A stretch of DNA of 64,000 bases from NCBI RefSeq assembly GCF_030676415.1, contig NZ_JAUUTW010000019.1, positions 46,473 through 110,472 of the forward strand, read 5' to 3'. Source of the stretch: Peribacillus frigoritolerans (GTDB taxonomy: Bacteria > Bacillota > Bacilli > Bacillales > DSM-1321). The notes under the pieces were generated by a model, which was not told the DNA's origin, did no database searches, and was given only the letters and a program-made list of their open reading frames with translations. The translations under genes and the position numbers were made by a program. Every line of letters starts with the position of its first letter. Position 1 is the first letter of the stretch. Below are positions 52,462-61,819 of the stretch, piece after piece.

Positions 52462-52598
52462 AGTGAGAGTCTCATCCAAATGAAAAAGTAAAAAAACATG
52501 AAGGATAACCAGGTCCTTTTAAAATCATGGTTCGGGAATAGACGATACCGAACCCGCTTATGTCGACAAAAGGGTTTTATCTATAATTCTATACAAAG

Positions 52599-52706
52599 TT
52601 GATTGAAACGGAAGGTACGAGACTCCTGCGGGAAAAGCGCGTCCAAGGGAGTGCCCGCTGGCACAGAGACCGCCCGCGGAAGCGTGTGCTGGAGTCCTAA
52701 TCAATG
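52599..52706 (+). repeat. GC-rich element of the GACTCCTGCGGG type
   Basis: TTGATTG and TAATCAA bound it. Inside are GAGACTCCTGCGGGAAAAGC, GCGTCCAAGGGAGTGCCCGC, CCGCCCGCGGAAGCG and GGAGTC, the last pairing with GACTCC. This kind of element is widespread in Bacillus genomes; its role is unknown. Confidence 0.72.
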
Positions 52707-52732
52707 TTCAAATTGTACTAGTACTAAAAAAA

Positions 52733-52771
52733 CTGTAGGCAAAACTCGATTTTCATCGAGTTTGCCTACAG
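52733..52771. repeat. Dispersed hairpin CTGTAGGCAAA, copy 2
   Basis: CTGTAGGCAAA-A-CTCGAT pairs with ATCGAG-TTTGCCTACAG around TTTC. Partner of the copy at 28714-28752. Confidence 0.72.
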
Positions 52772-52794
52772 TCCGAAATCCCTGATATTAAAAT

Positions 52795-54135
52795 TCAGGG
52801 ATTTTTATTTTTTTGTTTGACAATAAAAGAGAGAAGGATAAGTATCACTAACGTGACAAGACATACGGTGGTCCCAATGATGTTTTGCTTATTAAAGATA
52901 AATGCCAAAAAGATAATGCTTAAAGCCGTGATGGCTAATATAGTTGTATATGGGGCCCATTTTACCCGGAAACCTGGTTTACGAGTGTATTGAATACGCA
53001 GCTTCAATTGCGCGGAACAAATACTGATCCATAATAATAAAACTGTGAAACCAGGAATGGCCATAAGGTAGCTTAAAATCAGGTCGGGAGTCAAATAGGA
53101 TAAAAACACCCCAGCCAATATACATAATGTAGTTAAAAATATACCATTAAGCGGGATACCCTTTTTGGATGTTTTTAAAAATGCCTTAGGCGCTTCCCCG
53201 TTCTGGGAAAGAGTGAACAATGTCCTTGATGTAGCGTATATACCTGAATTTGCAGCTGATAAGACAGCGGTTAAAAGAACGAAATTCATAATATCGGCTG
53301 CTCCGGGAAGACCCGATAAGCTGAAAACCTGAACGAAAGGACTTACTTCAGTGCTTACTTGGTTCCAAGGTATTACCCCACAAATAATAAGTATCGGCAA
53401 GACATAGAAAAGAATCACCCGCCATACAGTTCCTTTAATGATTTTTGGTATGACTCGCTGACTATCTTTTGTTTCCGTGACGGCTACACCAATTAATTCT
53501 GCACCCCCATATGAAAACATTACCACTAAAAGTGCACTTAACATTCCGTCAATTCCTTGAGGGAAAAAGCCCCCATGTTCCGTATAATTAGAAAATGAAG
53601 CCGAACTTGGAAAAAGTCCTAGCATGATCAAAGCTCCTAAAATAATAAAGGCAATTAGGGTTATTATTTTAATTCCTGCGAACCAAAACTCGAGTTCACC
53701 ATAGTATTTTACTTGAAACAAATTTATTCCTATAATTACTGAAGCGCAAAGTATGCTTAACAGCCATAATGGTATTGAAGGAAACCAATATTGTAGAAAG
53801 CTTCCGGCTGCGACTATTTCTACAATTATCACAATAATCCAGTTAAACCAATAGAGCCATCCGACTATGAAGGATAGTTGAAACCCAAAAGCTTTGTTAA
53901 TGAGATGTTGTACGTTCAAATTTGGAAAAGCGATTGCCATCTCTCCTAATGCGGCCATTACAATAAATAACAATAGCCCCCCTATCAAATAGGCTATTAC
54001 AACACTTGGACCTGCCATATTTAATGTATCGGAACTCCCCTTAAAAATCCCTGTTCCTATCATTCCGGCTAAAGCAATGAACTGGACATGCCTCGGCAAT
54101 AGGCCCTTTTTTAAATCTTGATGAGTCTTCTCCAT
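52795..54135 (-). CDS. Amino acid permease (APC superfamily, AAT type)
   Basis: 446 residues with 12 helices. It begins LLPRHVQFIALAGMIGTGIF, the conserved helix-1 motif of Gram-positive amino acid permeases (GABA, proline, lysine, asparagine group), with FSYGGAELIGVAVTETKDSQ in helix 6. The substrate is not resolvable. The ATG at 54135 has AAAGG ten bases upstream; ATGs at 54144 and 54153 are alternatives. Its stop lies next to a dispersed hairpin and a CCCTGA/TCAGGG stem. Confidence 0.85.
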   Translation of the reverse strand: MEKTHQDLKKGLLPRHVQFIALAGMIGTGIFKGSSDTLNMAGPSVVIAYLIGGLLLFIVMAALGEMAIAFPNLNVQHLINKAFGFQLSFIVGWLYWFNWIIVIIVEIVAAGSFLQYWFPSIPLWLLSILCASVIIGINLFQVKYYGELEFWFAGIKIITLIAFIILGALIMLGLFPSSASFSNYTEHGGFFPQGIDGMLSALLVVMFSYGGAELIGVAVTETKDSQRVIPKIIKGTVWRVILFYVLPILIICGVIPWNQVSTEVSPFVQVFSLSGLPGAADIMNFVLLTAVLSAANSGIYATSRTLFTLSQNGEAPKAFLKTSKKGIPLNGIFLTTLCILAGVFLSYLTPDLILSYLMAIPGFTVLLLWISICSAQLKLRIQYTRKPGFRVKWAPYTTILAITALSIIFLAFIFNKQNIIGTTVCLVTLVILILLSFIVKQKNKNP

Positions 54136-54153
54136 TTTATTCATGCCTTTCAT

Positions 54154-54574
54154 TCATTATTTTAATAAATTAGTCTATAAGTAAAACTAAAAAGTTCTTC
54201 TATTATTGAACGCTTTCATGTGCTAAAGTAACTATATTAATATATCATGAATCGGAATAATGTCAATTTAGGCAGGTGAACTGGTATAGATTCCTGATAA
54301 GCAAAGAAGGAAATAGTCTTTATTATCTTAAAATATTTGGGTTTTATCAAATGAATCGAGGAAAAGTAAACTGATAGGTGATTTTTTAGGGATGGTATAG
54401 AATATAAATTAACAAATCGGTACAAGGCAATTCTGCACTCTATTGAATTAAATACATATTGAAAAGAGAGAAAAAAATTCTGTTTACTTGCATTATTACT
54501 GACATTTTGTTTGGTAGTGAATTAGATGATGTAATAAGTTCAAGTCCTTCCATTGAATAAAGAGATGTTTATAC
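54154..54574. other. Intergenic region, no gene seen
   Basis: AT-rich. It probably holds the minus-strand permease promoter, but no clear element stands out. Confidence 0.45.
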
Positions 54575-54703
54575 ATGTCAGGTTGTGATGGCGGTTTTGG
54601 ATTTTACGGAGGTTTCGCCTTTATCGCTTTTTTTATCCTTTTAGTGAGTGTTGGAGCCAGCTTTTGCGGCAGCGGCACTCCGGGTTATGGAACATACTGC
54701 TGA
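54575..54703 (+). CDS. YjcZ/SscA-like small Gly/Cys-rich protein
   Basis: 42 residues: MSGCDGGFGFYGGFAFIAFF, then ILLVSVGASFCGSGTPGYGT ending in Cys. One membrane helix lies between two Gly-rich ends. The size and composition resemble the YjcZ/SscA family of small sporulation proteins. A terminator follows at once. The upstream AGAG site is weak. Confidence 0.6.
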   Translation: MSGCDGGFGFYGGFAFIAFFILLVSVGASFCGSGTPGYGTYC

Positions 54704-54707
54704 ATAA

Positions 54708-54738
54708 CAAAAAACCGACCCTTCAAGGTCGGTTTTTC
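54708..54738 (+). terminator. Terminator
   Basis: AAAACCGACC-CTTCAA-GGTCGGTTTTT. Confidence 0.88.
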
Positions 54739-55045
54739 TTTAATATAAGGTACGAAGCGGGAAAAGCTAACGAGACTATCCGTTCTCTTTTAAAAAGGGG
54801 AGAGGCGACGGCTGTAGGTATTCGGTTTCTTGTTTCGGTTCAATTTCGCTTAGAAATTCCAAATAACCGGTATATACCTTCGAGGCCATCCCTAAATAGT
54901 GCAATTCAGTGTGGATGATTCCCTTCCGTGGTGAATGGAGCATGTACATTTTTATCCCTCCTTTCTAAAAGAATAGGCCAGTCTGTTATAGGAGTTAATC
55001 GAATCAATATGAATGGTATGTTTATATGAGATCATTCTTATTACC
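54739..55045. other. Intergenic region, no gene seen
   Basis: No supported frame. A short open frame crosses the preceding terminator and is not credible. Confidence 0.45.
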
Positions 55046-56440
55046 TCAAAAATTGGATGCTCCAGGTTCGAAGGCTTCTGCATCTCTTTCTTCTATCATT
55101 ATGCGCAGTCCATTCCTGGGTCTGAGTGTAAGGGACGGAAGGGGGGTTACTTCATGATGGTCAGGTGCAAGCTTTATCCTATATCTTTGGGCAATGCAGG
55201 CCAGGACAAACACCGCTTCCATCATGGCAAAATGATTGCCAATGCAAACCCGCGGCCCTCCGCCAAATGGAAAGTAAGCGAACGCAGGCAGGCTTTTCAT
55301 AAAGTTATTTTCAAATCGCTCAGGAATAAATGATTCCGGTTGATCAAAATACTCTGGATTATGCTGTATTACATAAGAACTTATTAGAATCATATCGCCT
55401 TTTTTAAAGCGATACCCTCCTATTACGACATCCTCCGTTACATCACGGGATAAGATATACAGTGGCGGGTACATGCGAAGTGTTTCATGAATGATATTTT
55501 GAGTGTATGGTAATTTCATGAAATCTTCAGGCTGGGGTGTCCGGTGACCGATTATGCTATTCACTTCATTGAAAAGCTTGGCTTGAATTTCTGGATGCTT
55601 CGAAATTGCGTACAATGCCCAGGAAAGAGCATTTGCTGTCGTTTCATGACCGGCAAGAAAAATAGTCATTAATTCATCACGGACCTGATGGCTTGTCATA
55701 CCTAATCCGTCGTCGGCATCACGGGCGTTCATCAGGATCCCAAGCATGTCTTCATGTTTTACTGTGTCATTCTTCCGTTTTTCAATAATGCCGTAAATCA
55801 CTTTATCAAGTCTTTTTATCGCCTTTTTATATTCACGGTTGATTTTAGTTGGTACCCATAATGGCATACGGAAAATCTTTCTCATCCTTTTGACTGTGAT
55901 TTTTAAAGCAGTTTCCAGCGGTTTCCCGACAATTTCATATCCATCCTTGAATTCCATGCTGAACATGGTCTTACTGATTATCCCGAGAGTGATGTTCATC
56001 ATATCCTTCGTCATAATCCGTTCATCATCATGTTGCCAAGTTGATATATAATCCATTGTGGTTTCAATCATATCCTTGGCGTATTGGCTAATATGAGTCT
56101 TTTTGAAAGAGGGTTGGATAAGCCTTCTCTGTCGCATATGAAAGTCTTTTTCGCTTGTAAGTAAACCTTCACCGATAAGCGGTTTTAAAACATTGAAGTC
56201 CTTGGATTTGATGAAGGATTTTTGTTTTGTTACGAGTATTTGTTTTATTAAATCAGGATTTAAAACGTGATAAACATTTTGGAATGGGCCTAAACGGAAT
56301 TTAGCGACTTCTCCATATTCCTTGGCCAATCGGGTCAGAAAGCCAATGGGATCTGCTTGAAACTCCTTTGTATGTCCGGAAATCAGCCTTCCTTTTGGAA
56401 CCTTTGGAGAAGGGCGGAAGACATCATCAGCGTGGCTCAA
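55046..56440 (-). CDS. Cytochrome P450
   Basis: 464 residues from TTG 56440 (AAAGGGG upstream). The heme-binding loop FPFGGGPRVCIG places the thiolate Cys at about residue 399. The I-helix oxygen motif is LAGHETTANALSWALY, the K-helix is ETLRMYPP with the conserved EXXR, and PERF precedes the loop. The long form with ETLRMYPPLYILSRDV resembles CYP4/CYP102-like fatty-acid-oxidising enzymes more than the short actinobacterial type. It has no fused reductase domain and no ferredoxin gene nearby, so it must borrow a redox partner. Substrate unknown, possibly a fatty acid. Confidence 0.92.
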   Translation of the reverse strand: MSHADDVFRPSPKVPKGRLISGHTKEFQADPIGFLTRLAKEYGEVAKFRLGPFQNVYHVLNPDLIKQILVTKQKSFIKSKDFNVLKPLIGEGLLTSEKDFHMRQRRLIQPSFKKTHISQYAKDMIETTMDYISTWQHDDERIMTKDMMNITLGIISKTMFSMEFKDGYEIVGKPLETALKITVKRMRKIFRMPLWVPTKINREYKKAIKRLDKVIYGIIEKRKNDTVKHEDMLGILMNARDADDGLGMTSHQVRDELMTIFLAGHETTANALSWALYAISKHPEIQAKLFNEVNSIIGHRTPQPEDFMKLPYTQNIIHETLRMYPPLYILSRDVTEDVVIGGYRFKKGDMILISSYVIQHNPEYFDQPESFIPERFENNFMKSLPAFAYFPFGGGPRVCIGNHFAMMEAVFVLACIAQRYRIKLAPDHHEVTPLPSLTLRPRNGLRIMIEERDAEAFEPGASNF

Positions 56441-56573
56441 TGTAGTTTTTCCCCTTTCTTTAAAATAATTACATGTAATCATTCTATGAGGATAAGCTAA
56501 ATTTGTTTGGACAAGTCGTTAAAGAAAGGGCGGATAATTCTATGGAAGAAATGAAGCTACAAAAATTAGCAAT

Positions 56574-56611
56574 AAAAAAACTCTGGATAAAATAGAGCCA
56601 GAGTCTTTCAT
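56574..56611 (-). terminator. Terminator of the 56645 small gene
   Basis: Minus strand: GACTCTGG and CCAGAGT flank the loop CTCTATTTTAT, followed by seven T. Confidence 0.78.
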
Positions 56612-56644
56612 GAAAGCTTTAGATTTAATGATGTAATGTAGGAT

Positions 56645-56785
56645 TTAACTTCTTTCTTCATTGTCCCCATGTTGGAAACAATCATTTTTTTCATTAATGG
56701 GCCCGCCGAATTGTGCATTGATTTCCTTAACCACTTGATCTAAAAATTCATCGGATATTATTGGATTATTAGTTTTTTTATGCAT
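56645..56785 (-). CDS. Small hydrophilic protein
   Basis: 46 residues: MHKKTNNPIISDEFLDQVVK and EINAQFGGPINEKNDCFQHG, acidic C-terminus. AAAGG lies 6 bases before the ATG and a terminator follows. No family recognised. Confidence 0.6.
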   Translation of the reverse strand: MHKKTNNPIISDEFLDQVVKEINAQFGGPINEKNDCFQHGDNEERS

Positions 56786-57017
56786 GTACAATCCTTTCTG
56801 GATACCATTGTTTGGATCAATAATGTAGGATACGTTATCAACATAACCTCACTTACAATAAATTATTCTTTGTCTGTCCAATCATTTTCACTTGCATTTA
56901 CATTTCACAGGTATATTTTGCTTAGAGATTATCGTACAGGAAAATGTTAGTGGATATTACCGATGTGGAATAGCCCAATCACCTCTTGGTAATTGGGCAT
57001 GGGCTATATTAACATCA

Positions 57018-57878
57018 TTAAGGAAACAACTGTCTTAAATATGTTATTAGCTGATCACGAAGTTCAGGCCGTTTCATGGCGAAATCTATTGAAGCTTGGA
57101 GGAAGCCGAATTTATCGCCAACGTCATATCGATTTCCCTCGATGATATACGAGTATAATGGTTCCTTTTCTAACAAAAGGTCTAAAGCTTCGGTAAGCTG
57201 GATCTCCCCCTTACGATCTGGCTGTACGGTTTCAAGGATTTCAAAAATCGCAGGTGATAAAATATATCGGCCAATAATAGCCTGTGTTGATGGTGCATCC
57301 TCCACTTTTGGTTTTTCCACTAAGTTTCTTACCAGAAATAAATCCTCATATCGTTCTTGGAAATTTACGATCCCATACTTGGAGACATCGGCAGGTGACA
57401 CTTCCTTACATCCGATAATGCTCGCTCGAACCTTGTTATACCGTTCCATTAACTGCTTTAAAGCTGGAACCCGGCTATCCACGATATCATCCCCTAATAG
57501 GACGGCAAAAGGTTCGTCTCCGATAAAAGTTTTGGCACATAACACTGCATGCCCCAGACCTAGAGGTTCCTTTTGTCTTACATAGTGAATATCCACCATG
57601 TTGGAAATGTTCTCCACAATCTTAAGCAAATCATTTTGTCCTTTCATTTGCAGGAGCATTTCAAGTTCAATGGATTTATCGAAATGATCTTCGATGGCAC
57701 GTTTGTTTTTACCCGTAACGATGATAATATCTGTAATCCCTGATTGTACCGCTTCCTCGATAATATATTGAATGGTCGGCTTATCGACAATCGGCAGCAT
57801 TTCCTTAGGTTGAGCTTTCGTAGCAGGTAAAAATCGTGTTCCTAAACCGGCTGCTGGAATCACCGCTTTCTTTATCAT
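57018..57878 (-). CDS. galU: UTP-glucose-1-phosphate uridylyltransferase
   Basis: 286 residues, full length. The nucleotide-binding motif AAGLGTRFLPATKAQPKEML is at residues 9-28. Other family segments are QYIIEEAVQSGI, EPLGLGHAVLCA and VEKP, with the C-terminal EIQLTEAL motif. It makes UDP-glucose from UTP and glucose 1-phosphate, feeding wall teichoic acid glycosylation, glycolipid and exopolysaccharide pathways. It is divergent from the ykoS-ykoT-gtrA operon, which would use related lipid-linked sugars. Confidence 0.95.
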   Translation of the reverse strand: MIKKAVIPAAGLGTRFLPATKAQPKEMLPIVDKPTIQYIIEEAVQSGITDIIIVTGKNKRAIEDHFDKSIELEMLLQMKGQNDLLKIVENISNMVDIHYVRQKEPLGLGHAVLCAKTFIGDEPFAVLLGDDIVDSRVPALKQLMERYNKVRASIIGCKEVSPADVSKYGIVNFQERYEDLFLVRNLVEKPKVEDAPSTQAIIGRYILSPAIFEILETVQPDRKGEIQLTEALDLLLEKEPLYSYIIEGNRYDVGDKFGFLQASIDFAMKRPELRDQLITYLRQLFP

Positions 57879-58050
57879 AGCCCAGCCCCTTTTTAAAGTT
57901 TCTTTTATATGCTTTTTGTTCTACCCTTCATTTTATGTGGTCATTGGTTGACCTATATCAAAAAAGGTTAAATTAAATCCCTGAAAAAGAATAGATTTAC
58001 CTTTGAAGCAAATATTATGGATATATGAATTTGGTCAAGAGGTGTATATT

Positions 58051-59721
58051 TTGCCAATTGAAAATCAAGAGAGAAAACAAATCCTTTTTGCCTTACTCGT
58101 CATTGTTTTATATCTTTCTCCTTTATTCATCCTTGGAGAAAATGCGCATATTCGCGTACATGATAATTTGGATTCCAACCTTGCCTGGTATAAAGTCCTT
58201 TCAGAAAGCGGTGAGTTATTCGGTGCAATAGACGCCAAAATTCCCCAGATTATGAATGGGCTGCCCCGAAATGCTTTTGGCAGTGAGTTCAGTATTATCG
58301 TGTGGCTTTATGCTCTTTTTCCGACAATGGTTGCATATGCAATAAGCCAGGCATTAACAAGGTTTATTGCATTCTTTGGTATGTATATCTTATTAAGGAA
58401 ACATTTGGTTACAGGGAGCCACTCAGGTTGGATTAGGGTCGGAACATCCTTAGCCTTTGCCCTTACCCCATTTTGGCCATCGGGAATGCTCAGTACACTT
58501 GGGATGCCGCTAGCACTTTGGGCTTTTTTGAATATTCGCGGCAAGGACCATTCTTGGAAGAATTATTTGGTCCTTACACTTTTACCGCTTTATTCAAGCA
58601 TCGTGCTTGGCTTTTTCTTTTTCCTTGTTGCAATGGGCTTTCTTTGGCTAACGGATGTGATCAGGAGAAAAGGGTGGAATATAACGTTTCTTCTTTCGAT
58701 CGTGTATATGACCGTCATTTTTGGTTTGGTGGAGTATCGTTTGGTCGCTTCATTCATTTTTGATTCGGAGCCAAACAGCAGAGATGAATATTTTCACGCA
58801 AGGCTGCCGCTCGAGTGGGTCATCAAGCTTACTTTCAAAAATTTCGTCCTTGGACATACGCATGTCATGACTGTACATGCGCTTATCATCCTGCCGATTA
58901 CAGTCTTTGCCCTTTATATCATTCTGACCAAAAAACTGTGGAAACAGGAAAAGGTATATGTATTTTTATTAGGATTGAACTTTGTACTCTCAGCGTGGTA
59001 CGCATTTTGGTTTTATAAAGGCTGGCTTCCTCTGACGGAAAGGTTTCACACCCTGGATACTTTTAATTTTGCCAGATTTCACTTTTTAAGGCCGATGGTG
59101 ATTTACTTGGGCTTTGCCCTCGCGATAAAAATCATTTGGGAACACAGCGATTATGCTAAGAAAACCCTTTCTATTTTCATCGCCGTTCAAATTATGATCT
59201 TAATGGGCTTCAATGAAGAAATCACTTACAATAAAAAACCATCATTTAAAGAGTTCTATTCAGAAGGCCTTTTTCAGGAGATAAAAGATCATATTGACCT
59301 TCCACAGGAAGAGTATCGTATTGCTAGCATTGGGCTGCATCCTGCAATCGCACAATTTAATGGATTTTACACGCTCGATAGCTATAACAATTTCTATCCG
59401 CTTTCTTACAAACATCAATTTCGTCAAATAATTGAAAACGAATTGGCAAAGAATAAAAACATCAGAATCTACTTTGATGAATGGGGAGGACGTTGTTACC
59501 TATTTACCGATGAGCTTGGGAAGCATTATATGTTCAAGAAAGGCGCGAAGAAAGAATTGGAAAATTTGGACCTTAATATGGATGCGTTTAAAGGATTAGG
59601 TGGCAGGTATATATTTTCTGCCATACCTATCAATAACGCGAAGGAAAACGGATTGGTACTAGATAGGATTTTCACGAAAAAAGGAAGCGTATGGAAAATT
59701 CATTTGTACAGAGTCATGTGA
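58051..59721 (+). CDS. ykoS: Polytopic membrane protein YkoS (DUF6044)
   Basis: 556 residues from TTG 58051 (GAGGTG six bases upstream). About 11 to 12 helices span residues 10-415, followed by a soluble C-terminal domain of about 150 residues. The early motif NAHIRVHDNLDSNLAWYKVL has the DNLD acidic pair typical of GT-C-like membrane glycosyltransferases and YfhO-type proteins. It is the first gene of an operon with a GT2 enzyme and a GtrA flippase, a set-up that transfers sugars from a polyprenyl carrier outside the membrane. Confidence 0.85.
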   Translation: MPIENQERKQILFALLVIVLYLSPLFILGENAHIRVHDNLDSNLAWYKVLSESGELFGAIDAKIPQIMNGLPRNAFGSEFSIIVWLYALFPTMVAYAISQALTRFIAFFGMYILLRKHLVTGSHSGWIRVGTSLAFALTPFWPSGMLSTLGMPLALWAFLNIRGKDHSWKNYLVLTLLPLYSSIVLGFFFFLVAMGFLWLTDVIRRKGWNITFLLSIVYMTVIFGLVEYRLVASFIFDSEPNSRDEYFHARLPLEWVIKLTFKNFVLGHTHVMTVHALIILPITVFALYIILTKKLWKQEKVYVFLLGLNFVLSAWYAFWFYKGWLPLTERFHTLDTFNFARFHFLRPMVIYLGFALAIKIIWEHSDYAKKTLSIFIAVQIMILMGFNEEITYNKKPSFKEFYSEGLFQEIKDHIDLPQEEYRIASIGLHPAIAQFNGFYTLDSYNNFYPLSYKHQFRQIIENELAKNKNIRIYFDEWGGRCYLFTDELGKHYMFKKGAKKELENLDLNMDAFKGLGGRYIFSAIPINNAKENGLVLDRIFTKKGSVWKIHLYRVM

Positions 59722-59736
59722 AAAGGGGGGAATCGA

Positions 59737-60759
59737 GTGAATTCACCGATACTAACGATTGTTGTACCTTGTTATAACGAAGAAAGCGTATTGCAGGATA
59801 CCATTTCCCAGCTTTGTGGATTGGTGAGGGGGTTAGTCGAAGAAAACGTTGTTTCTGGTCAAAGTAAAATCCTATTGGTTGATGATGGAAGCAAAGATCA
59901 AACATGGAAGATCATTTATAAGGAAACGATCAATAATGAATTTGTTCGCGGGCTAAAGCTTTCCCGGAATGCAGGACATCAAAATGCACTCCTGGCAGGA
60001 TTGTTTACAGCCAAGGAAGCCTCGGATTGTGTGATTTCCATTGATGCAGATTTACAGGATGATATTCAAGTCATCCCTGAATTCATTCGTAAATTCAATG
60101 AAGGATGTGAAATCGTATATGGTGTCCGCCAGAAAAGGGACCTTGATTCATTTTTTAAACGGACATCTGCAACTGGTTTTTATAAATTGATGAACAAGAT
60201 GGGGGTTAACCTTGTCTATAATCATGCCGATTTCAGGCTAATGAGCAAAAGGGCGATCGCGGAGTTGGAACGATTTGATGAAACGAACCTTTTTTTACGG
60301 GGAATCGTCCCACTCATTGGGTTTAAGACGGACTCTGTTTATTATGACCGAAAAGAAAGATTGGCTGGGGAAACGAAGTATCCATTTAAGAAGATGGTTT
60401 CTTTTGCGCTTGATGGCATTACTTCCTTTTCAGTTACACCGATCCGGCTTGTATTATGGTTGGGATGTCTTTCCTTTTTCATTAGCTTACTCTTTGGTTC
60501 CTACTTTTTATGGTTAAAATTTTATGGGCAGACCGAAACTGGTTGGACCTCATTAATCACCTCCATATGGTTGATCGGTGGACTGCAGTTGATTGCTGTC
60601 GGCTTGATTGGGGAATATATCGGTAAAATCTATAATGAATCTAAACGCCGGCCTAAATATATTGTTGATCTGGATTTATTTAATCCGCTCGATTTAACAA
60701 AACGGGAGCAACTAGACAATGAACGGAACAGTATTGAAAAACTATCTAAAACACACTAA
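59737..60759 (+). CDS. ykoT: Family 2 glycosyltransferase YkoT (DPM1-like)
   Basis: 340 residues. The GT2 domain (about 5-230) has VVPCYNEESVLQDTISQL, DDGSKDQTWKIIY, SIDADLQDDIQVIPEF and the metal-binding DADLQDD. Two C-terminal membrane helices (about 235-305) follow, as in polyprenyl-phosphate glucosyl or mannosyl transferases (GtrB type). It should load a sugar from a nucleotide donor onto undecaprenyl phosphate. GTG start at 59737 after GGGGGGAA. It overlaps the next gene by 41 bp. Confidence 0.92.
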   Translation: MNSPILTIVVPCYNEESVLQDTISQLCGLVRGLVEENVVSGQSKILLVDDGSKDQTWKIIYKETINNEFVRGLKLSRNAGHQNALLAGLFTAKEASDCVISIDADLQDDIQVIPEFIRKFNEGCEIVYGVRQKRDLDSFFKRTSATGFYKLMNKMGVNLVYNHADFRLMSKRAIAELERFDETNLFLRGIVPLIGFKTDSVYYDRKERLAGETKYPFKKMVSFALDGITSFSVTPIRLVLWLGCLSFFISLLFGSYFLWLKFYGQTETGWTSLITSIWLIGGLQLIAVGLIGEYIGKIYNESKRRPKYIVDLDLFNPLDLTKREQLDNERNSIEKLSKTH

Positions 60760-61174
60760 CTCCTTTATCCGCTTTTTATTGGTTGGAATAGTCAATACAG
60801 CGGTTGGACTTTCCATCATGCTTTTTCTTATGAATGTTCTTGAATTATCTTACTGGGTCTCCACCTTTTTCGGCAATGGTACGGGAGCTGTAACGAGTTT
60901 TCTTTTGAACAGGACTTTTACCTTTAAAAGCGATATAGAATGGCGGCGAGGAGTTGCCCGTTTCTTTTGCGTCATCCTGATTTGTTATTCCGCCGCTTAT
61001 TCTATAGGCCAAGCTATTGCAGAATCACTGGAAGGATCCGTTTCTTTATCCATACAACAAAATGTGGCTGTGCTGATAGGAACAATCTGTTATACAGTAC
61101 TTAACTATCTTGGCCAGAAATACTTTGTCTTTAAAAAAAGCAATTTGAGACCAATTCAAGAAGGAAGGAACTAA
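60719..61174 (+). CDS. GtrA-family membrane protein
   Basis: 151 residues with four helices: FIRFLLVGIVNTAVGLSIML at the start and VTSFLLNRTFTFKS in the middle are GtrA hallmarks. It is thought to flip undecaprenyl-phosphate-linked sugar across the membrane. It overlaps ykoT by 41 bp, and with YkoS completes the GtrA-GtrB-GtrC-like three-part scheme for glycosylating an envelope polymer. Confidence 0.9.
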   Translation: MNGTVLKNYLKHTNSFIRFLLVGIVNTAVGLSIMLFLMNVLELSYWVSTFFGNGTGAVTSFLLNRTFTFKSDIEWRRGVARFFCVILICYSAAYSIGQAIAESLEGSVSLSIQQNVAVLIGTICYTVLNYLGQKYFVFKKSNLRPIQEGRN

Positions 61175-61494
61175 TTAGGGTGGATCAGTGGAATAATGCC
61201 CCCAAATTGGACGGGAATTAAAGTGGATTCGGAAAGCGAAATTCAATGCCGATTAATGACTATCCAAGCTGGGGCAGATCTGTTTTACTTGATCCTTCAC
61301 GTTTTCCATGTGGCGATCATTTTTCCTTTTCGAAAATCTATCTTTTGTTCATTGACTTCTTGAATATCTTCTTTTTGACGTTTAATTGCCTCCTTTCCTA
61401 CCTTCGAATCATGTGTTTGCATGACTTATGTTATATAAGTCAAGAATAAAACCTCGCTTATAAATAATAATTCTATTTCTGTGCAAAATTTTCA
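61175..61494. other. Intergenic region before the kimA leader
   Basis: No supported gene. A TGACTTAT/ATAAGTCA stem lies at about 61420-61441. Confidence 0.45.
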
Positions 61495-61523
61495 TTTACT
61501 TTTCCATTTCACGGGAGTATGAT
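61495..61523 (+). promoter_or_regulatory. Promoter of the kimA leader
   Basis: TTTACT (61495-61500), 17-bp spacer, TATGAT (61518-61523). The aptamer begins 26 bp after the -10. Confidence 0.65.
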
Positions 61524-61548
61524 AATCAACAGTTTCATATTTCTAAAT

Positions 61549-61668
61549 CGCTTAAACCTTATGGTGCGGGGGACCCGTTATTGGGATTGTTTTTACAATC
61601 CAAGGGGTGAATCCTTTAAAAGGTAGGGCTACTCTTAGGTCCGAATCCGACAGCTAACCTCGTAAGCG
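61549..61668 (+). promoter_or_regulatory. c-di-AMP riboswitch (ydaO/yuaA type)
   Basis: CGCTTAAACC and CGTAAGCG close the aptamer. Conserved pieces GCGGGGGACCC, GGGGTGAATCC, GTAGGGCTACTCTTAGGTCC, GAATCCGACAGCTAACC are all present. By family knowledge, c-di-AMP binding at high internal potassium turns the downstream gene off. Confidence 0.95.
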
Positions 61669-61709
61669 TTATATGAGAAGGAAGGTGGAGCTTGTTAGAC
61701 AAAAAAATT

Positions 61710-61755
61710 GATGTCTACAGGTCTATTTAGCTATGACTTGTAGGCATTTTTCTAT
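61710..61755 (+). terminator. Riboswitch terminator
   Basis: ATGTCTACAGGTC pairs with GACTTGTAGGCAT (G-U pairs allowed) around an 11-base loop, then TTTTT. Confidence 0.85.
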
Positions 61756-61819
61756 TTGGTCTCGTTTTTTGCGACAGCTGGGAAACATAAACTTATAAAT
61801 TAAACATGGTGGTGAATTC

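Noticed and set aside
52246..52479. 77-codon frame on the minus strand
   Set aside because: It lies within the GC-rich dispersed element; the matching frame at 30458-30814 also exists only because of the repeat.
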